Counted from the stretch's first letter, positions 45,992 through 58,700 are shown. The stretch is 64,000 bases of DNA from Dactylellina haptotyla (GCA_031310005.1 CM062388.1:62001-126000); one strand, 5' to 3'. Made by a program: numbers and translations. The notes: generated from the letters alone by a model not told the origin.

Positions 45992-46907
45992 GCTGACTGT
46001 TGGGATATGCTATCAACGAAGTATCAACTAAACGCCCGGGTTGGAGCGGTGCTGTAGTGTTGCTTTCTCGTCTGCTTCTCTCGGGGAGAGCTGCGGAGAT
46101 GACAAGCTGTGATGGTGGAAATGGCAGTGGCAATGATGGTAGGAAGAGCTGACGTCGAGACAAACTATGGCTGTATTGGTGATGCTTAGAACGGGAGGTT
46201 TTTACCAGAAGCACGAAATCCTGAAGCGGGCCTTACCCAAGAATCAAGAACCAAGAAAAGCTGCCCACGCAAGCTGGAAGTCCTGAAGCGGTGGCAGAAG
46301 CTGGAGTCGCAGCGGCGGAGGAGGTTGTGGGTTGAACGAGGATTGTGGTACGGCGACCGGGGGGGAGGCAACTTGGGCGGGAGTAAATAGTAGTTGGGAT
46401 GGAACAATCCTAATCCTAACGTCACAATTAGGATGGGAGAGCTGGAGAGAGCTGCTCGCTGCTGACTACCGCTTAGAGAGCGCAAGAGCGTATCCTAATT
46501 CACGTCACGGGCCGCCCGAGGTTGGAAACACACGCCGCCGGTCTTTGCAGGACGAGATCTAGAAGCCGGAGGGACTGGACGGACGACGATTGGAGGAGCT
46601 GGGGATAGGAGTCTTTGCTGGCACGAGCGTCGATGGGTAGCGTGCTCGAATTTGTCTGCTGCTGGAGAAGGAGGGGTAACCCGCCACAGCCCGCCCGCCC
46701 AATCAGCGTCCCCCCGGCAAACAACTGTGGCGGGAGCTATCACGCCACAGCAAGTACGCTATGCCTCTCCAGTCTGGTTACGAGAGTACATGCTTCTGTG
46801 GTAGACGTGGTTCAATATGTTACAATTAAAATTAGAAAATAAAAATTTAATAGACAAATAGACATATAAATAATAGATGTATATGTGCTATGTATATTGG
46901 GGAAGTC
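45992..46907 (-). promoter_or_regulatory. Calcineurin A upstream region with CRE-like sites
   Basis: This 916 bp separates the calcineurin ATG from the stop of the giant gene; both are on the minus strand. TGACGTC at 46150-46156 and ACGTCA at 46419-46424 and 46502-46507 match CREB/ATF (bZIP) core sites. The two distal ones lie beside TCCTAA repeats. No gene is seen. Function is inference. Confidence 0.4.
46407..46429 (+). repeat. 23-bp element, near-copy of one at 38617-38639
   Basis: The two copies differ at 2 of 23 positions, both centred on repeated ATCCTAAT followed by a (A/C)GTCA-like core. Both copies lie outside coding sequence. Confidence 0.5.
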
Positions 46908-49900
46908 CTAGCTGTAAAGCTCGTCCTCCCAAGCCTCCTGCGCGTCCCTCTCCACGTAGGTCGCCACTTCGGTCTCCGTATCGACCACCGTACCCGCCCC
47001 GTCGCCGTCAATCTCAGCTCTCAGTTGAGACCGGTTCTGCATCGCGTGTCTCTGTATATGCGCTCTCACTTGATCACGGAACGTCGCTCCCTCCCAGCGA
47101 TAGTCCAGTGCGACAGTAACATTACTACAGAAGACCCATTTGGTTAGCGTAGTCCACATATAAACTATTTTGAGTGAGCAGTTACATCGCATCGCTGGTC
47201 TCAGGAACAGAGAGCAGGGTAAATATCGTCTGCAATAATTGCACATTCGTAGTGTTGGTCGTCCAATTGCCTACAAATCATAGACACGAAGTATCAGCGA
47301 ATTTATGAATTATTCACGGTAGAAATCAAACGGATATATATGAATCACTGACGGTCAAATATACTGTGGCAGACCTTGCCGTGCTTGTTGATATTCGGGT
47401 GCAGTATCGGTGTGATGAACCTCGCCTTCGGCGCAAACAACGGATACGACTCGTCCATATCCAGAGTTAAGCTGAAGGCCCCGGTCGAATATGCACTCTG
47501 TGATGGCCCCTGCATGATCACCTTCCAGAACCCCATATTCTCATCACACACGTAAACGTCATAATACGGGTGCGGGTTCAATGCGATCCGCCGAATCTCA
47601 GACAAAACTCGAGTGGTGTGCAGATTGCTCCTCGGAGCTCTATTGTTGCTTTCTCTCCTGTTCTGCTGTCCGGTCTCGTCGAGATACTCGATCTTTGTAA
47701 AAGTGTGGTTCATATTCGGGTGCTCCCTCCTCTGGGGGTAGGAATCTCGCGAGCACGATGTCGCCGTTGCGAACCTCGGATTCTGGATCGTAGTCGGACG
47801 CAAGTCCGGTCTCTCGGATAGACTGAGGACCGGCTCTAGTTCCACCACGCCCATGGCTTCTTCCATATTTCTCGGGTTGAATTTATAACCCCCCGTGTTA
47901 TGACACACCCACATGAGATCTGTAGGGGGTTGACCAATACAGAAGCAATCCATAACAATATCATTCAGACGTGCTCTGTCGAGTAGCTCCGCCGGGGCCA
48001 TCGTCGACGAGTTATCCGCTCCGTCAGACAAGCAAATAACTCTCTTTTTCGCATTCGTAAAGTTGGCCCCGACTCTGTTCAACTCGTCCACAGCGACTGC
48101 CAAAGCATCCCACAGCGGTGTATTCCCGTTGGCTTGCATGGCCATCATCGTTCCCCGGAACGTTTCAAGATCGTACGTGATATTTTGCGTGATTTGCTTT
48201 CCGATAACCGAGTTGAACGGAACGAGGCCGCAGTGGTTAGCATAGTTGTATGCAATCGTCCGATTGATAAAATTGGAAAATATCTCCTTCGAGACTTCGA
48301 GCCTAGTGAGGGTCGTCGGTGATCTGTCTTGCCTCCCATCTTCAGCCGTATACTTGTAATATGCGACCTTAAAAATCTTTTGTCCATCAGGAGGTGGATG
48401 CCTAGCTAGCAAGTCTTCCGACTCTAAGCAGCCCGTTGATGAGAGGTAGAAGAGATCCCCAAGCTTAGACCAAGCATCCATCCATGATCCCCTTTTCGAA
48501 CTGTCACCGCTATCACGGATATCATACCAAATCGTCAAATTTGGAGTACGATTTTTGATCTTTCGCTGCTTCCGGGTAAACGACGAGCCAATACATCTTT
48601 CAGCTCGATGTCTCCAGATTTTCATCAAGATATCGGTCATGGTCAACGAATCCGATGCAGGGTACCAAAAGCCGAATTTGAACGTCCCATGCGAATTATA
48701 AACCTTCATAAGGGAACGATGGTTCGAATTCCCTAGAATCAGTGAAATGTACAGGTCAGTAATTTTTTCCACGTTAAGAAACCGCGACGGCAAAGGGCTA
48801 GTTAAACATACCTAGATCAGAGTATTCCTGCGCATCCACGATATCGACAAAGCAGTCTCGGTGTATTCCGACATTGCGCAGCTCCCTATCATCTGGAACA
48901 AGATGGGTGCGCCGGCGACCATTCCTAGCTTGACGTTCCTCAAGTAGTAACCCAAACTCGGTCTCCAGTCCTCGCATGCCCCGAAAAGCTATCCGATATA
49001 AGTCTCTACCAGACAATCTCGTGGGCACGCGGCGAGTGAAGAGGGTCTCTCCTCTCCTAAAAGTGACATCAATCATCAAACCAATCTGAGAATCGTCTCT
49101 GAGAAACGGCGAGAGGCCAGGCTGGCGGGGTGGGTTGCCAAGTGAAGAGTTCCCAGTACTCTGTCTACCAATAATATCTTCCGCTTTAACCCAGGCTGTC
49201 GATTGACGGAACGTGGGCAAATGGGAACGCAGTGCCGTGCTTGTAATATCCAAACCAGTTACGGGTGAGGTCCGAGTACTTTCTAGCCAGCTTCGTATCG
49301 CAAACCTGTCGTATATAAATCCGTCACTCGCTTCAACAGGATCCTCGAAAATTTCGTGAGTGATCGGGCAAAGAAAGTTATCTGGAACAGCCTCATATTC
49401 TATCTGCTCCAGAGTCCTAAGGATATTGCGGGAGTCCCTTACATTTCTTTGTAAGGGATCCCATTTCCAGTTGTCCTCCAGAGTACCGGGTCTAGCCTCA
49501 TTGCGCGCCGCAGTTCTCAAAACATCGGCAGCCTCCCTGCGAAACATTTCCAACGTTTTAACAGTTGATATAGCCGTTAGAAGCTCTGAAATCGCTTGAG
49601 CATCGATACCCGCGAAACGTAGTGTTGTATAGGTCGTTCTATTTTCCTCTCTTTTTTTATAGAGATGTACCACCCGTCGAGTCTCCAAGAGTATCAAAAA
49701 GTTGACGATAGCTTCCGCGGCTGGCTGGTGTACTCGTACGATTGATGCCATATCGCTAAACGAATAGTGGTCGTTTATGAACCGCCGCGCAGCGGCTGCC
49801 GTTGGATGGTCTAGGCGATCGCTCACATCCAGACTTCTTACTATGAACTCAATGGTAGGTTCTTCCTCCCGCTGTTGGGCAGGCTGGTTATCTTCGTTGC

Positions 49901-51942
49901 TAATGAGAAACTCGGAAGACCGCTCCATTGAACGACTGCAGTCCACCACAAACATGATCAACTCCGAAGGATCTGTCTCCTTTCTACCAGCAGGCGGGCC
50001 GGATTCTTCAAATACAGTTGTGCCATCCCGATTACGAGCCTCGAGGATGGGTTGCAAGGTTTGCGTGAAGATTGAGGGATCTATGGTTAATATTTGCCCT
50101 GTGAGGGGAAGCCAAATATCAAGATCTTGACCAGGAAGAGCACAGGCTGCATGACCGATGAACACTGCTAGCAGACCATCCGAATTCCAGGTAATACAAG
50201 GAGGCTGAACTACACCGGCCAGATCCGTCGGTTGCAGAACCGAGAGGTCATTGGAGAAACAGACTGCAGAGAGATGCGCGAGATCCGTGGTTACTCTGGT
50301 ATCCACTCCCTGCGATCGTGCACAGGCGGATATGACAGAATCATAAGGGAAATAAGCATACTCCTCGCAGTCGGTGTCAGTGAGATGGAGAATCCGTTTG
50401 ACGATTTTCGGTACCGTACCGCTCTCACTCAGATCAGATCTTTCAGCCAGCGTGTTGCGACTAATTATACCCGTATCTGTTTTGACAGGATCGTGTATCC
50501 TCTGTCTCGTGACGGCATCCAAACAATCGACGGTACGGTAGGATGATAGTAGAGCTATAGCGTTGTTGTCCTCGCCAGAGTATTGTACCTGCGTGGCAAT
50601 ATCTAGAATATAGCCGAATATCAATCGAGAGCCCTCGAAGACCCGATTCGGGTCACCTCTTGCTACTCTAATACCTTCGTCCGAGTTGAGCATTTCTTTC
50701 AAAAGCTCAGCGAAGCAGAGGACCAATAGAGAAACCTCCGCATCCCCCAAGGAGTAGCCTCCCATCATAGCACGTACAATCCTTAGAATAGGAAAAAATT
50801 GAGTGATATGATAAAACGCACGGAGGATGCTGTCTTGACGACCTCCATCGATTTTAGAGGTCTTGATTGTTGCTTGGAAAACTCTGAGGCATGCCAGGAA
50901 TGCAGCGCATCCTCTATCCGTCTGATCTAGCCTTCTCAATGAAGGGAGGCCCGGTCGTACCTCTACGCCCTCTGCTGTTTTCGGTCTGACAATGACAAAG
51001 ACATCAAGCACCCCATCCACCAAGCACTCTTCAACGCCCAGATCTCCGAGTTTGATGTCATATTGTAGCGTCTCAATTCGAATATCTTGAATGTAAATAT
51101 CAACTACATCTGTGGTCGTGGTTGTCGATATTCCCATCGCCTCGAACACTTTCAAACGGATATCCTGTAAACAGCTGCGCAGCGAGAAGACTTGCTCCGA
51201 TGGTCGAATAGAACTGAGCCCCTCACGAGCAAGTTTCGGGGTTATTATACGAACGCGGAATTTCTGATTCACAGGCTTTCTCGTGATTCTGATAGTCTCC
51301 GCCGACGACTGCGTACGCAACGTCCCCGAGCTCGTAGCTGAGGCGGTTTCCAGAACATCAAAGGCCGACGAAGGACTACTCGTTGCCCGAAATAAAGGGA
51401 GTCTAAAAGAATCGGCTCCCGAACCGACGGAAGGCGAACTTGGGTGATAACTAGAAAGCTCATGCGACAAAGTAGTTGGCGTGGATACTACAGAGCCGGT
51501 AGTTTCAGACACACTTGAAGGTCGGTGTCTTCGTGATTGTCGTCCACGATCTGCCCTATGTGACCTGCGAGACCTGCGAGAAACCCAACTAGAAGATATC
51601 ACAGACTTAAGGGTTTAGTTAACAAAACGGCAGATGTAAAGATGGAAGTTGGGATGAACATACAGCAGTCTCGGACTCAGTCACTGTGCTGATAACATAT
51701 ATATTCTCTCCGTCGTCCGGCCGGACCACATCTTGAAGTACATCTGCCGCAAAAAGCAGCGGCCCATCTGCCCTATAAAGTCTGATATCCGGCTCATCAT
51801 CAGGAAAAGGTATGTTTTGGCGCCGAACTCTGCTTACAATTTCCTGACGCAACTCTCCAACAGTTAATGTTTGCTGGAATGGTACGAGCAGAGTGACAAG
51901 TGTATCTCCGCCTCTTAGGACATGAACATTATATCGCGTCAT
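46908..51942 (-). CDS. Giant ubiquitin-like / VWA / U-box / E2 (UBC) fusion protein
   Basis: Five exons: 51942-51664, 51605-48812, 48732-47353, 47270-47186, 47124-46908, giving 1584 residues with all phases matching. In order: a ubiquitin-like segment (about 1-88, NVHVLRGGDTLVTLLV...NIYVIS); a Ser/Arg-rich linker; a second beta-grasp-like segment (about 208-300, KFRVRIITPKL...VLDVFVIVRP); a helical region; the first VWA strand with MIDAS DCSRS (about 647-652); a U-box (about 833-895, PDNFLCPITHEIFEDPV, SDGFIYDRFAIRSWL); a third ubiquitin-like segment (about 932-1017); and the rest of the VWA domain (LVPFNSVIG, then GNTPLWDAL at about 1227-1235, SDGAD). An E2 domain ends the protein (about 1395-1550), with HPN at 1469-1471, catalytic Cys1479 in GKVCHSIF, and DRNWT across the exon 3/4 junction. 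I infer a self-contained E2-E3 ubiquitin ligase. I chose the ATG at 51942 because the upstream extension begins only at a GTG. The 47353 donor is GTCAGT. Confidence 0.88.
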
Positions 51943-54078
51943 ATCGGTAAATTGGTGAGAACAAACGATCTTTTTTGGTTCAACGGCTCGACCTCGGCCG
52001 GAAGTGCAAAGGTAAGTTGTCTCAGATGGCGGTAGGTACTGCTCCGAAATACATAGAATCCTTGTTACATGCTTTGTATATATCGACACGGATAGGTGAT
52101 TTATTCTTTAAAATTCCCGGCAAGGATGTTGTTTTATAACAAAACGAGGACATCATGAATGCTACGAAAGAGGGGTAATTCCAATTTCAAATAGAAGGCT
52201 ATAAGCTTTTCGATGGCTATCTGCGAGGCTATGACGATTTTGCTAAACTGTGTAGCCTTCTTTCGGTCTCAGCCGCTCGACAGGGCGTGATCAGGTAAAG
52301 GCTTGGTAGCGGCATTCGGCACCAATTAAACCCCATAGTTCTGGATGTTGAGTCAAATTGTGGTAAGGACATCGATTGCATCTGCAGCGGTTTTCGTGGA
52401 CGCGTCCGGATATCAGGTAATAGGTGTAGCAATACCCACCAAATGTCGACGAGTCATAGGCTTTTGTATTCGCCGGCTAGCTGCTGCTAGAGCTTGGTGT
52501 TTGTTCAGCGATGGGTGTGCTATAGCTATCAATGTCATGACCTGCGAGTCTCAAGTCTAGGAAAGGTACCAACGCGGCGCACCGCAGCCTTCTCGACCCA
52601 CAACCAAAGTAGCATTCTATCCGAACGCTCAACACACCAGCCTCCTCACGCTGCACATGTGAGGATTGGTGCTCTGTTTAAACGTGACGGAGCCCGGCGA
52701 GCGTGAATAGCGGGTTGGAACTTTGGCCAATTAAGGCGGTATATACCCGAGTCTAACTAAAGAAATATCTAGAGTGAAATATAAACATCGAATTCTAAGA
52801 CAAGCTAACTCGAGCTCCCCAGTCGAGTTTCTTGATCCCATTGCAACCCTATACAACACGTTATAAAATATTACAAGCTATATGAGAGCAGCAAAAAAAC
52901 CGTACTAAAACCCGCCTCACGGTCGAAAATGACGTGTATCAGCCGGCCAGAAGCTCTCGCTTGACTAGAGCTTACATCTAGCTAGAGGCCTGGGCTTGCA
53001 GTTCATTTTAAAATGGGACATGCTTCTGACATGTATACCCGAGACGAGTACCGGCTATCTCAACTCGTTCGGCATATGCTTACCATATACGACACAGCGT
53101 TCAGAGCTACACAATAAACGAGCCAGGAGGCGTATGCATGTTAACAACGGATTTTTTGCAGCTATAACGCGCAAGTCTGCATGCGCTGCTGTTTTTGTCG
53201 TCGGCCATCCCCCAGCCTCCAGGCAGCTAGCACTCCGAGTAATTTTTGTTATGGGTTGATGTTTGGGTTAACCAGCCTGCACTAAAAATCTACCTCGATG
53301 GGCCACAAACCCGGAGCGGCATTGAATATATCCGGGATTCAGAATGTGATGGTCCCTGATGAGGCTTGTTGATTGAGATTTCGCTGATCTTGTGCTTAAT
53401 TATAGCGAAGCGGTCTATTGCAGGGCCGTCTGGTATCCCGCTCCGCGACCGCTCGGAATTATCGCTCGCGTGGTCGATATTTATATTAATCAAGGGGTCA
53501 ATGCGGGTTTACGATTCATCCAAAACCATTAGAAACCGCTTTTTCTATGTCTCTCCATGTTTCCATAGTTCTAGCTCGTGGGTACTTTGGTTTACGAATT
53601 CATGCGTTCGCTTATGCGGCTCTGAGATCGTCATATTTAATCCAAGTAGGCTATAGGTTTTGGTTCAGATGTAGATGTTAGGATTGATTGTTCGTATTTT
53701 TTCATATATGTTTTTTACACAATAATATAGGCAGCAGGATAATGAGGTTAAGCCGTCGTCGTGCCTTCATGCAGGGTCTCTCATATCCTCCGTAATTTCC
53801 AAGATTTTAAAACATGATAATACAAGAGCCTCCATTAAACTAAGATATCGGACAAAAAAAGTAAATCAAAAACGCCAATCATATGCCAGGAGAGTTTTAG
53901 TGAATATTTTCGTGCACATCTGCAGAAGGGTAGGATGTGGGAGGGGTATTACAAAAAATGAAATTGTTCTGGGTATAGGTTTGAGGGAAACATTCGCGTT
54001 CAGAGTGTGAGACCTCGTAGTGCAATTAGTACCAAGTTGGAAGGATACGATTACGAGGGGATCAATCACAGGGGGTGC
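51943..54078. other. Intergenic: promoter of the giant gene and 3' flank of the rhodopsin-domain gene
   Basis: This 2.1 kb stretch has an AT-rich part (about 52740-52920) and T-rich 3' flank near 53690-53740. No ORF with supporting context is seen. Confidence 0.5.
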
Positions 54079-55712
54079 CTATAGGAATCCCTTTTTGAAT
54101 ACTTCATCGTGCTCTCCATCGTCGCTGATTTGTGATAGCGATGACGGAGTCTTCGGTCTCGAGCTCGAACTTGTCCCTCCTCTAGCCTGCTCTATACTCT
54201 CAGATGTGACTGAAATTTCAGTGTTCTTGTATACCAGAAATCCGCCGAAACTAGGAGGTGGTACGGCGATTTCTTCAAAGTCTGCGCCTTGTCCCAAGGT
54301 TGGTTGCGTAGTATGCCTGTTCCGCGCAGTTGAATGATGGGCATGGAAATCAAATCCAGGTCGCTCTTCTGGCACCGTTAAAGTTTGTTTCTTTGTTGGT
54401 GATAACCATTGTTTCTTTGTTGGCGATAGCCGCAACCTTTGAAGCACTCTTGGCGGAGTGTCCATGGATGTCCTACCAGACCCACCATCTGGGTTTCGTT
54501 CGAGCGCTGAGATAGTAGTGGTCGTCAGATTATCGTCAAAGTAGCGCCCGCTAGGTTTTTTAGCAGGGGATGCCCCCATTTTGAGATGAGGGTTCGAGAA
54601 CAGCGTGCTTTTCTCTTCTTCGTGGAAAACGGGCGGTTTTCGGAATAGTGTTATGAATAGAAGTCGAATTCCGGGAAGACTTGCGATCATGATTCCGAAA
54701 TGGACCTCCAAGCTGACCCACAGCCATAGCTCATATCCATACCCTACTCGAATAATTAGTATTCGCGATAAAGTATAGGCGGTGGGATCGGGACGACAAT
54801 ACGTACAACTAACGTCACCTTGGAAGGTCGTGTGGAGTGCTTTTAATCGAAGTGCTGCAAATACACAGACTCTACAATCTTGTTAGTCTATGTCTTTGAA
54901 ACCCCTCATTCAGAAAAAGAAATAGAATACTTACAGCAACCCCATGGAGAAGAGACCGATCAAAGCGGCTCTCTCCTTTCTCGGTCTCTTCATCGCCATG
55001 ACTGTTGACAACGGCAAGCAAAACAGGATAACATCACTGCAGAGATTCAGAATGCCCTGCGCCAAGCTCAACTTCTTATAGGCATCGTAGCTGATGCACT
55101 TTCTACCACCGAGCCCGGTTGTTGACAGGAACTGCCAGGTAGAATTGATAGGATTGCACTGGGCTAACAAGGGAATCGCCAGCCCCAAACTCCACGCTAT
55201 CAGGAAGGTAAGAACGCAGTAGACCACTATTCGAAATTCTTTCTGGCTTCCAAACCGCAGATAGAAGCACAGGATCGAGGCTTTGGTGAACATGACGGAG
55301 AAACTGAAAGCCCATCCGCTGACCCACTGCCAGAATAAGAGATCTTCAGCTATCCGCCAGTCGATATCCCACATGTGACGGCCCCATCCGTATTCCAGGC
55401 ATTTGTAGTGAGATATCGAGTCAACGACCGCAAAACCCTAAATCAATAATACTGTCAATTGGGAGTTTTTTTTCCCACGGGGGGAACTCGGAAATGCGAG
55501 TATCATACCCAAGCAGGTAATATCACAAGGTCATCAGGTCCCAAACTTCTCAGTAGGAATCCCCTCGTCGTAATACGTAGAATCACCGCCGTCGACGAAA
55601 ATATAAGCAGCACTGTTTCCACTGCAGGGAGGTAATCGCCATATAGTTGTGGGTTGACATAGTTGCCCGGAGGCCATCTGGAAACCTGTTCGAGGGTGTA
55701 GGCTCGGTCCAT
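54079..55712 (-). CDS. SAT4/Pth11-like rhodopsin-domain integral membrane protein
   Basis: Four exons: 55712-55509, 55437-54935, 54871-54807, 54743-54079, giving 478 residues. Hydrophobic segments follow the fungal seven-helix pattern: VETVLLIFSSTAVILRI with RGFLLRSLGPDDLVILPAW (the family's LGxDD motif); WQWVSGWAFSFSVMFTKASI; YCVLTFLIAWSLGLAIPLLAQC; then LSLAQGILNLCSDVILFCLPL and LEVHFGIMIASLPGIRLLF. Cys residues sit in the second outer loop as in the family (CNPINSTW..KC). At the last junction two acceptors three bases apart are possible; I prefer the one giving Trp after GDVS, as relatives have D-x-T-W. The C-terminal 170 residues are a cytoplasmic, Ser/Thr/Pro-rich tail with a tandem LSPTKKQ repeat. 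Relatives in plant pathogens include surface-sensing Pth11-type receptors; the ligand here is unknown. Confidence 0.88.
54386..54433 (-). repeat. 24-bp tandem duplication in the receptor tail
   Basis: Two adjacent, nearly identical 24-bp units encode LSPTKKQW and LSPTKKQT, giving two SPTK sites that match proline-directed kinase motifs. Confidence 0.7.
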
Positions 55713-58700
55713 ATCGTCGAATCCGTATAAGAATGTGAACTGTGACCGTAAGATGCGTGCGATCGCTACGTCGATGATTGATCCTTTCCCTCCACTTGCT
55801 TATGTCGACATGATACTATAGAATGGCCGGCAGTGTGTAAGACTGATGCGCGCAAGGGAATTTTCGAATAGTATATTGGCCTGCGAGCACAGAATGGTGG
55901 TCCCAGAGCAAAGGTAGGATAGTAATCAACCCGGCGTCCAGCAATGAAGAAAATTGTTGGAATGGGGACAGAAAAGAGAGTAATTCCAACCGCCCAGAAA
56001 AAAGAAGAGTGATATTGCACCACTGCCCCGCCGGCGCGGGCCTGGAGATACTTTTAAATGGATCCCATGTCAGATATGTCAAAGACCCAGACGTGCGGTG
56101 GACTCGAGGCACCTCACCAATGGATTGCACCGATTGTGTTGGAGGCCTCGGTTCGGCATGTACCCAAAGGATGGACCCTGCCCAAAACGGACAAGGGCAC
56201 GGCCATGCATGAGGTCGCAAGTGCATGAACTCCCACAGAAACGAGTGACGGCATTGACTCTCTGCTCGACCTCGTACCACCCTATATTTAATTAGAGCCT
56301 GCTAGAAGCAAAAATAAAAAAGTAAATGGCAGAATCGTGCATCCCAGAATAGCGTCTTTTACCAATTTCTCACTCGATCTTCTTAAAATTGCAGTGAACA
56401 GTCGATGACTTTTCTCGAACAGACGACAAGTATCCTGGTACCTCTTGTCCAACGTGAAATCTGAAAAACAGCGGGCGGGCAAAAATAACGAAGAAGCGAG
56501 TGCGACCGAATTCAAATGCCCATCTGCTCCTCCTTTCGTGAATCATGAAACGAATAGACGAAGAGGGGCAACCAGATCGAACGAATGCACTTGCCCACCA
56601 CAACCCTCTGTCGACTGCAGCTGGGCACCCCTCCGTTGGGGTGGCGGTTGCCAAAGAGGGCATGTCGCTGGTGATTGGACCACCGCTCGACGTTTGATCG
56701 GGGTGGTTGATCCCTAGGTCTTATTTCCCAGCTCAGGCGGTCATGGGCCGGGGCGGCTTGGCTACCAATTAGACTCGCCTTGGAACAATGGAGCTTAAAG
56801 CTGCTGTGTCTAGGCCACCCACCCCCAGCTCCTCGTGTATCTGCTGAGGCTTGAACCCCGCCGAATCGTGGCATTGAGAGCGAGGATATATCTGAACGGC
56901 ATATACCGGTACCGTGGTGCGGATGACCTTGGGTAATGAAAGGACGAGGTCGTGGCGCCGGCTTGTCCTGTCGTTGGCATCCGTCGGAGATGCACAAATA
57001 TTGAATCTACGAGGCTCAACCCAACACCTGAACAATCCGCAACGACTAGTTTGACTGGTTTAGCGGAATTTTGCGTGCACGCGGGTGGGGACATGTCTTC
57101 AGCGAGCGAGCGAGTGCCCAAATGCACGTTTAGGGTTGGAAACACCATTCGGGGAAATATCCCAAGTGGGCCTCCAAATTTTGGCAAGCTCCGTGAATAG
57201 GCATCGAAGAAAATAATAATAATATTGGCACTAGCAGAACTGGATGATCTGCATATTGACTAATCATCGCAGCAGTTGAAGATATCTGAACGGGATCTGG
57301 CAGCTTTCGCGACAGCCAGGCATGGAAACAGTGTTTCAGATTCAGCGGTGAAGTTTCTCGCCTCCTCCCCAAAAGAAACAGAGATCCCGTCCCCCGCAAA
57401 CAGGATTAATCCTCGTAATATGCAGTGAGAATATCAACGCAAAGACGACTTTCCTTCGGGCCTCCAGAGTAAACAGGGACATGCAGGTTTCAGTGTCGCC
57501 TAAAAAGGATGGACAGGAGCCTCCGCAGCTGATCAGACGGTTCATTCCTGACCTGTCAATAGCGTGCCGTTTTCCACAAATTTGAAGACGTCTTCTAGGC
57601 CCAAGTTGTGCGCTGACAGCGGTTTTGACAGCGGATGCGAAAGAGGTCAGGTCCATCCCGAACTCATAGCGTCGACACAACACCGACCTGATAGCACTTT
57701 CGCGCCAATTCGGGCGATATAACGGACATGATAATTATCATTTTAAAATATGCATGTGCGAAAGCCGAATGTTTTTCAATTAGGTTACGGCGAAAAGCGA
57801 TCGGAAAGGATTCCGGCATAGAGAAATGCTCATGCAAAGCGGTTTTTGAAAATATCCTTCATGAATTAGTTTGTCAACACGGGGAGGCTATATATATGCC
57901 AACAGCCACAGGTGACAGGGTGCTACTAGTCTGGTACTAGTTCGTTCGCGGTGCCACAGGGAGGTGGTGATGGTGAGATGCATCTTACAGAGCCGATCTG
58001 TGTGGATAAAGTCTCAACCAGCTTCCCCTGCATGCTGCACCCGCCATGATATGAAAAGAACAATCAACTTAAAATAGCAGAAACTCTCTTATCAGCGTCG
58101 ATGCGCATCCGTTCAGTCGATGATTCCCCGGGTTTCCTCCCAGGTTTCTCCGTCGCTCTGAAAGTCTTTTTCACGTGCTTTCTGGTTTTCTTATGAGGTT
58201 TGAATCGCAGGCTGGCACGTGGGTGGAAACACGTTTGTCGTGGCGGCTGAAAAGCCTCCCCATGCTTGTTTAATCAGGAACATGCTTGGCGAGATTGGTT
58301 AAGGGTCGCCCAGTTGTTCGATCTGTGGTTAACCGGGCTTGGCTTCGATATTCAGATTCCAATGTTTTGAACGATTTCTTCAAGTCATTGTCGCGACTCT
58401 GCCTTACAATGTTACCTGCCGACGCCTTGATACTCAAACCGATATACCTACGGCTCTCTTACGACCTAAAACTCACCTGTGGCGACTGGCCGCGCCTCTG
58501 ACGACAACAACGAGCGAGCCATTGCGGTGTGGTGCGGGCTGCGGTTTTGGACGCCGCCTTGGTGGTTTGGTAAGGCTGTCGACGAGCCTCTCCCCTGAAA
58601 TCTGTGACCAAGTTTTGTCACCACGATTTGAGCTATGACTAACTGTTCTCAGGTAACTAGGTAGCCTTGAATAATTAAAATAACTACCGTGCGATCCCCT

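Noticed and set aside
51943-52089. N-terminal extension of the giant fusion gene
   Set aside because: The frame is open but starts only at GTG; the ATG at 51942 directly precedes the ubiquitin-like domain.
56512-57683. Cluster of overlapping GC-rich ORFs
   Set aside because: Frames overlap on both strands with no preferred one, no domains and no splice pattern, as expected from GC-rich non-coding DNA.
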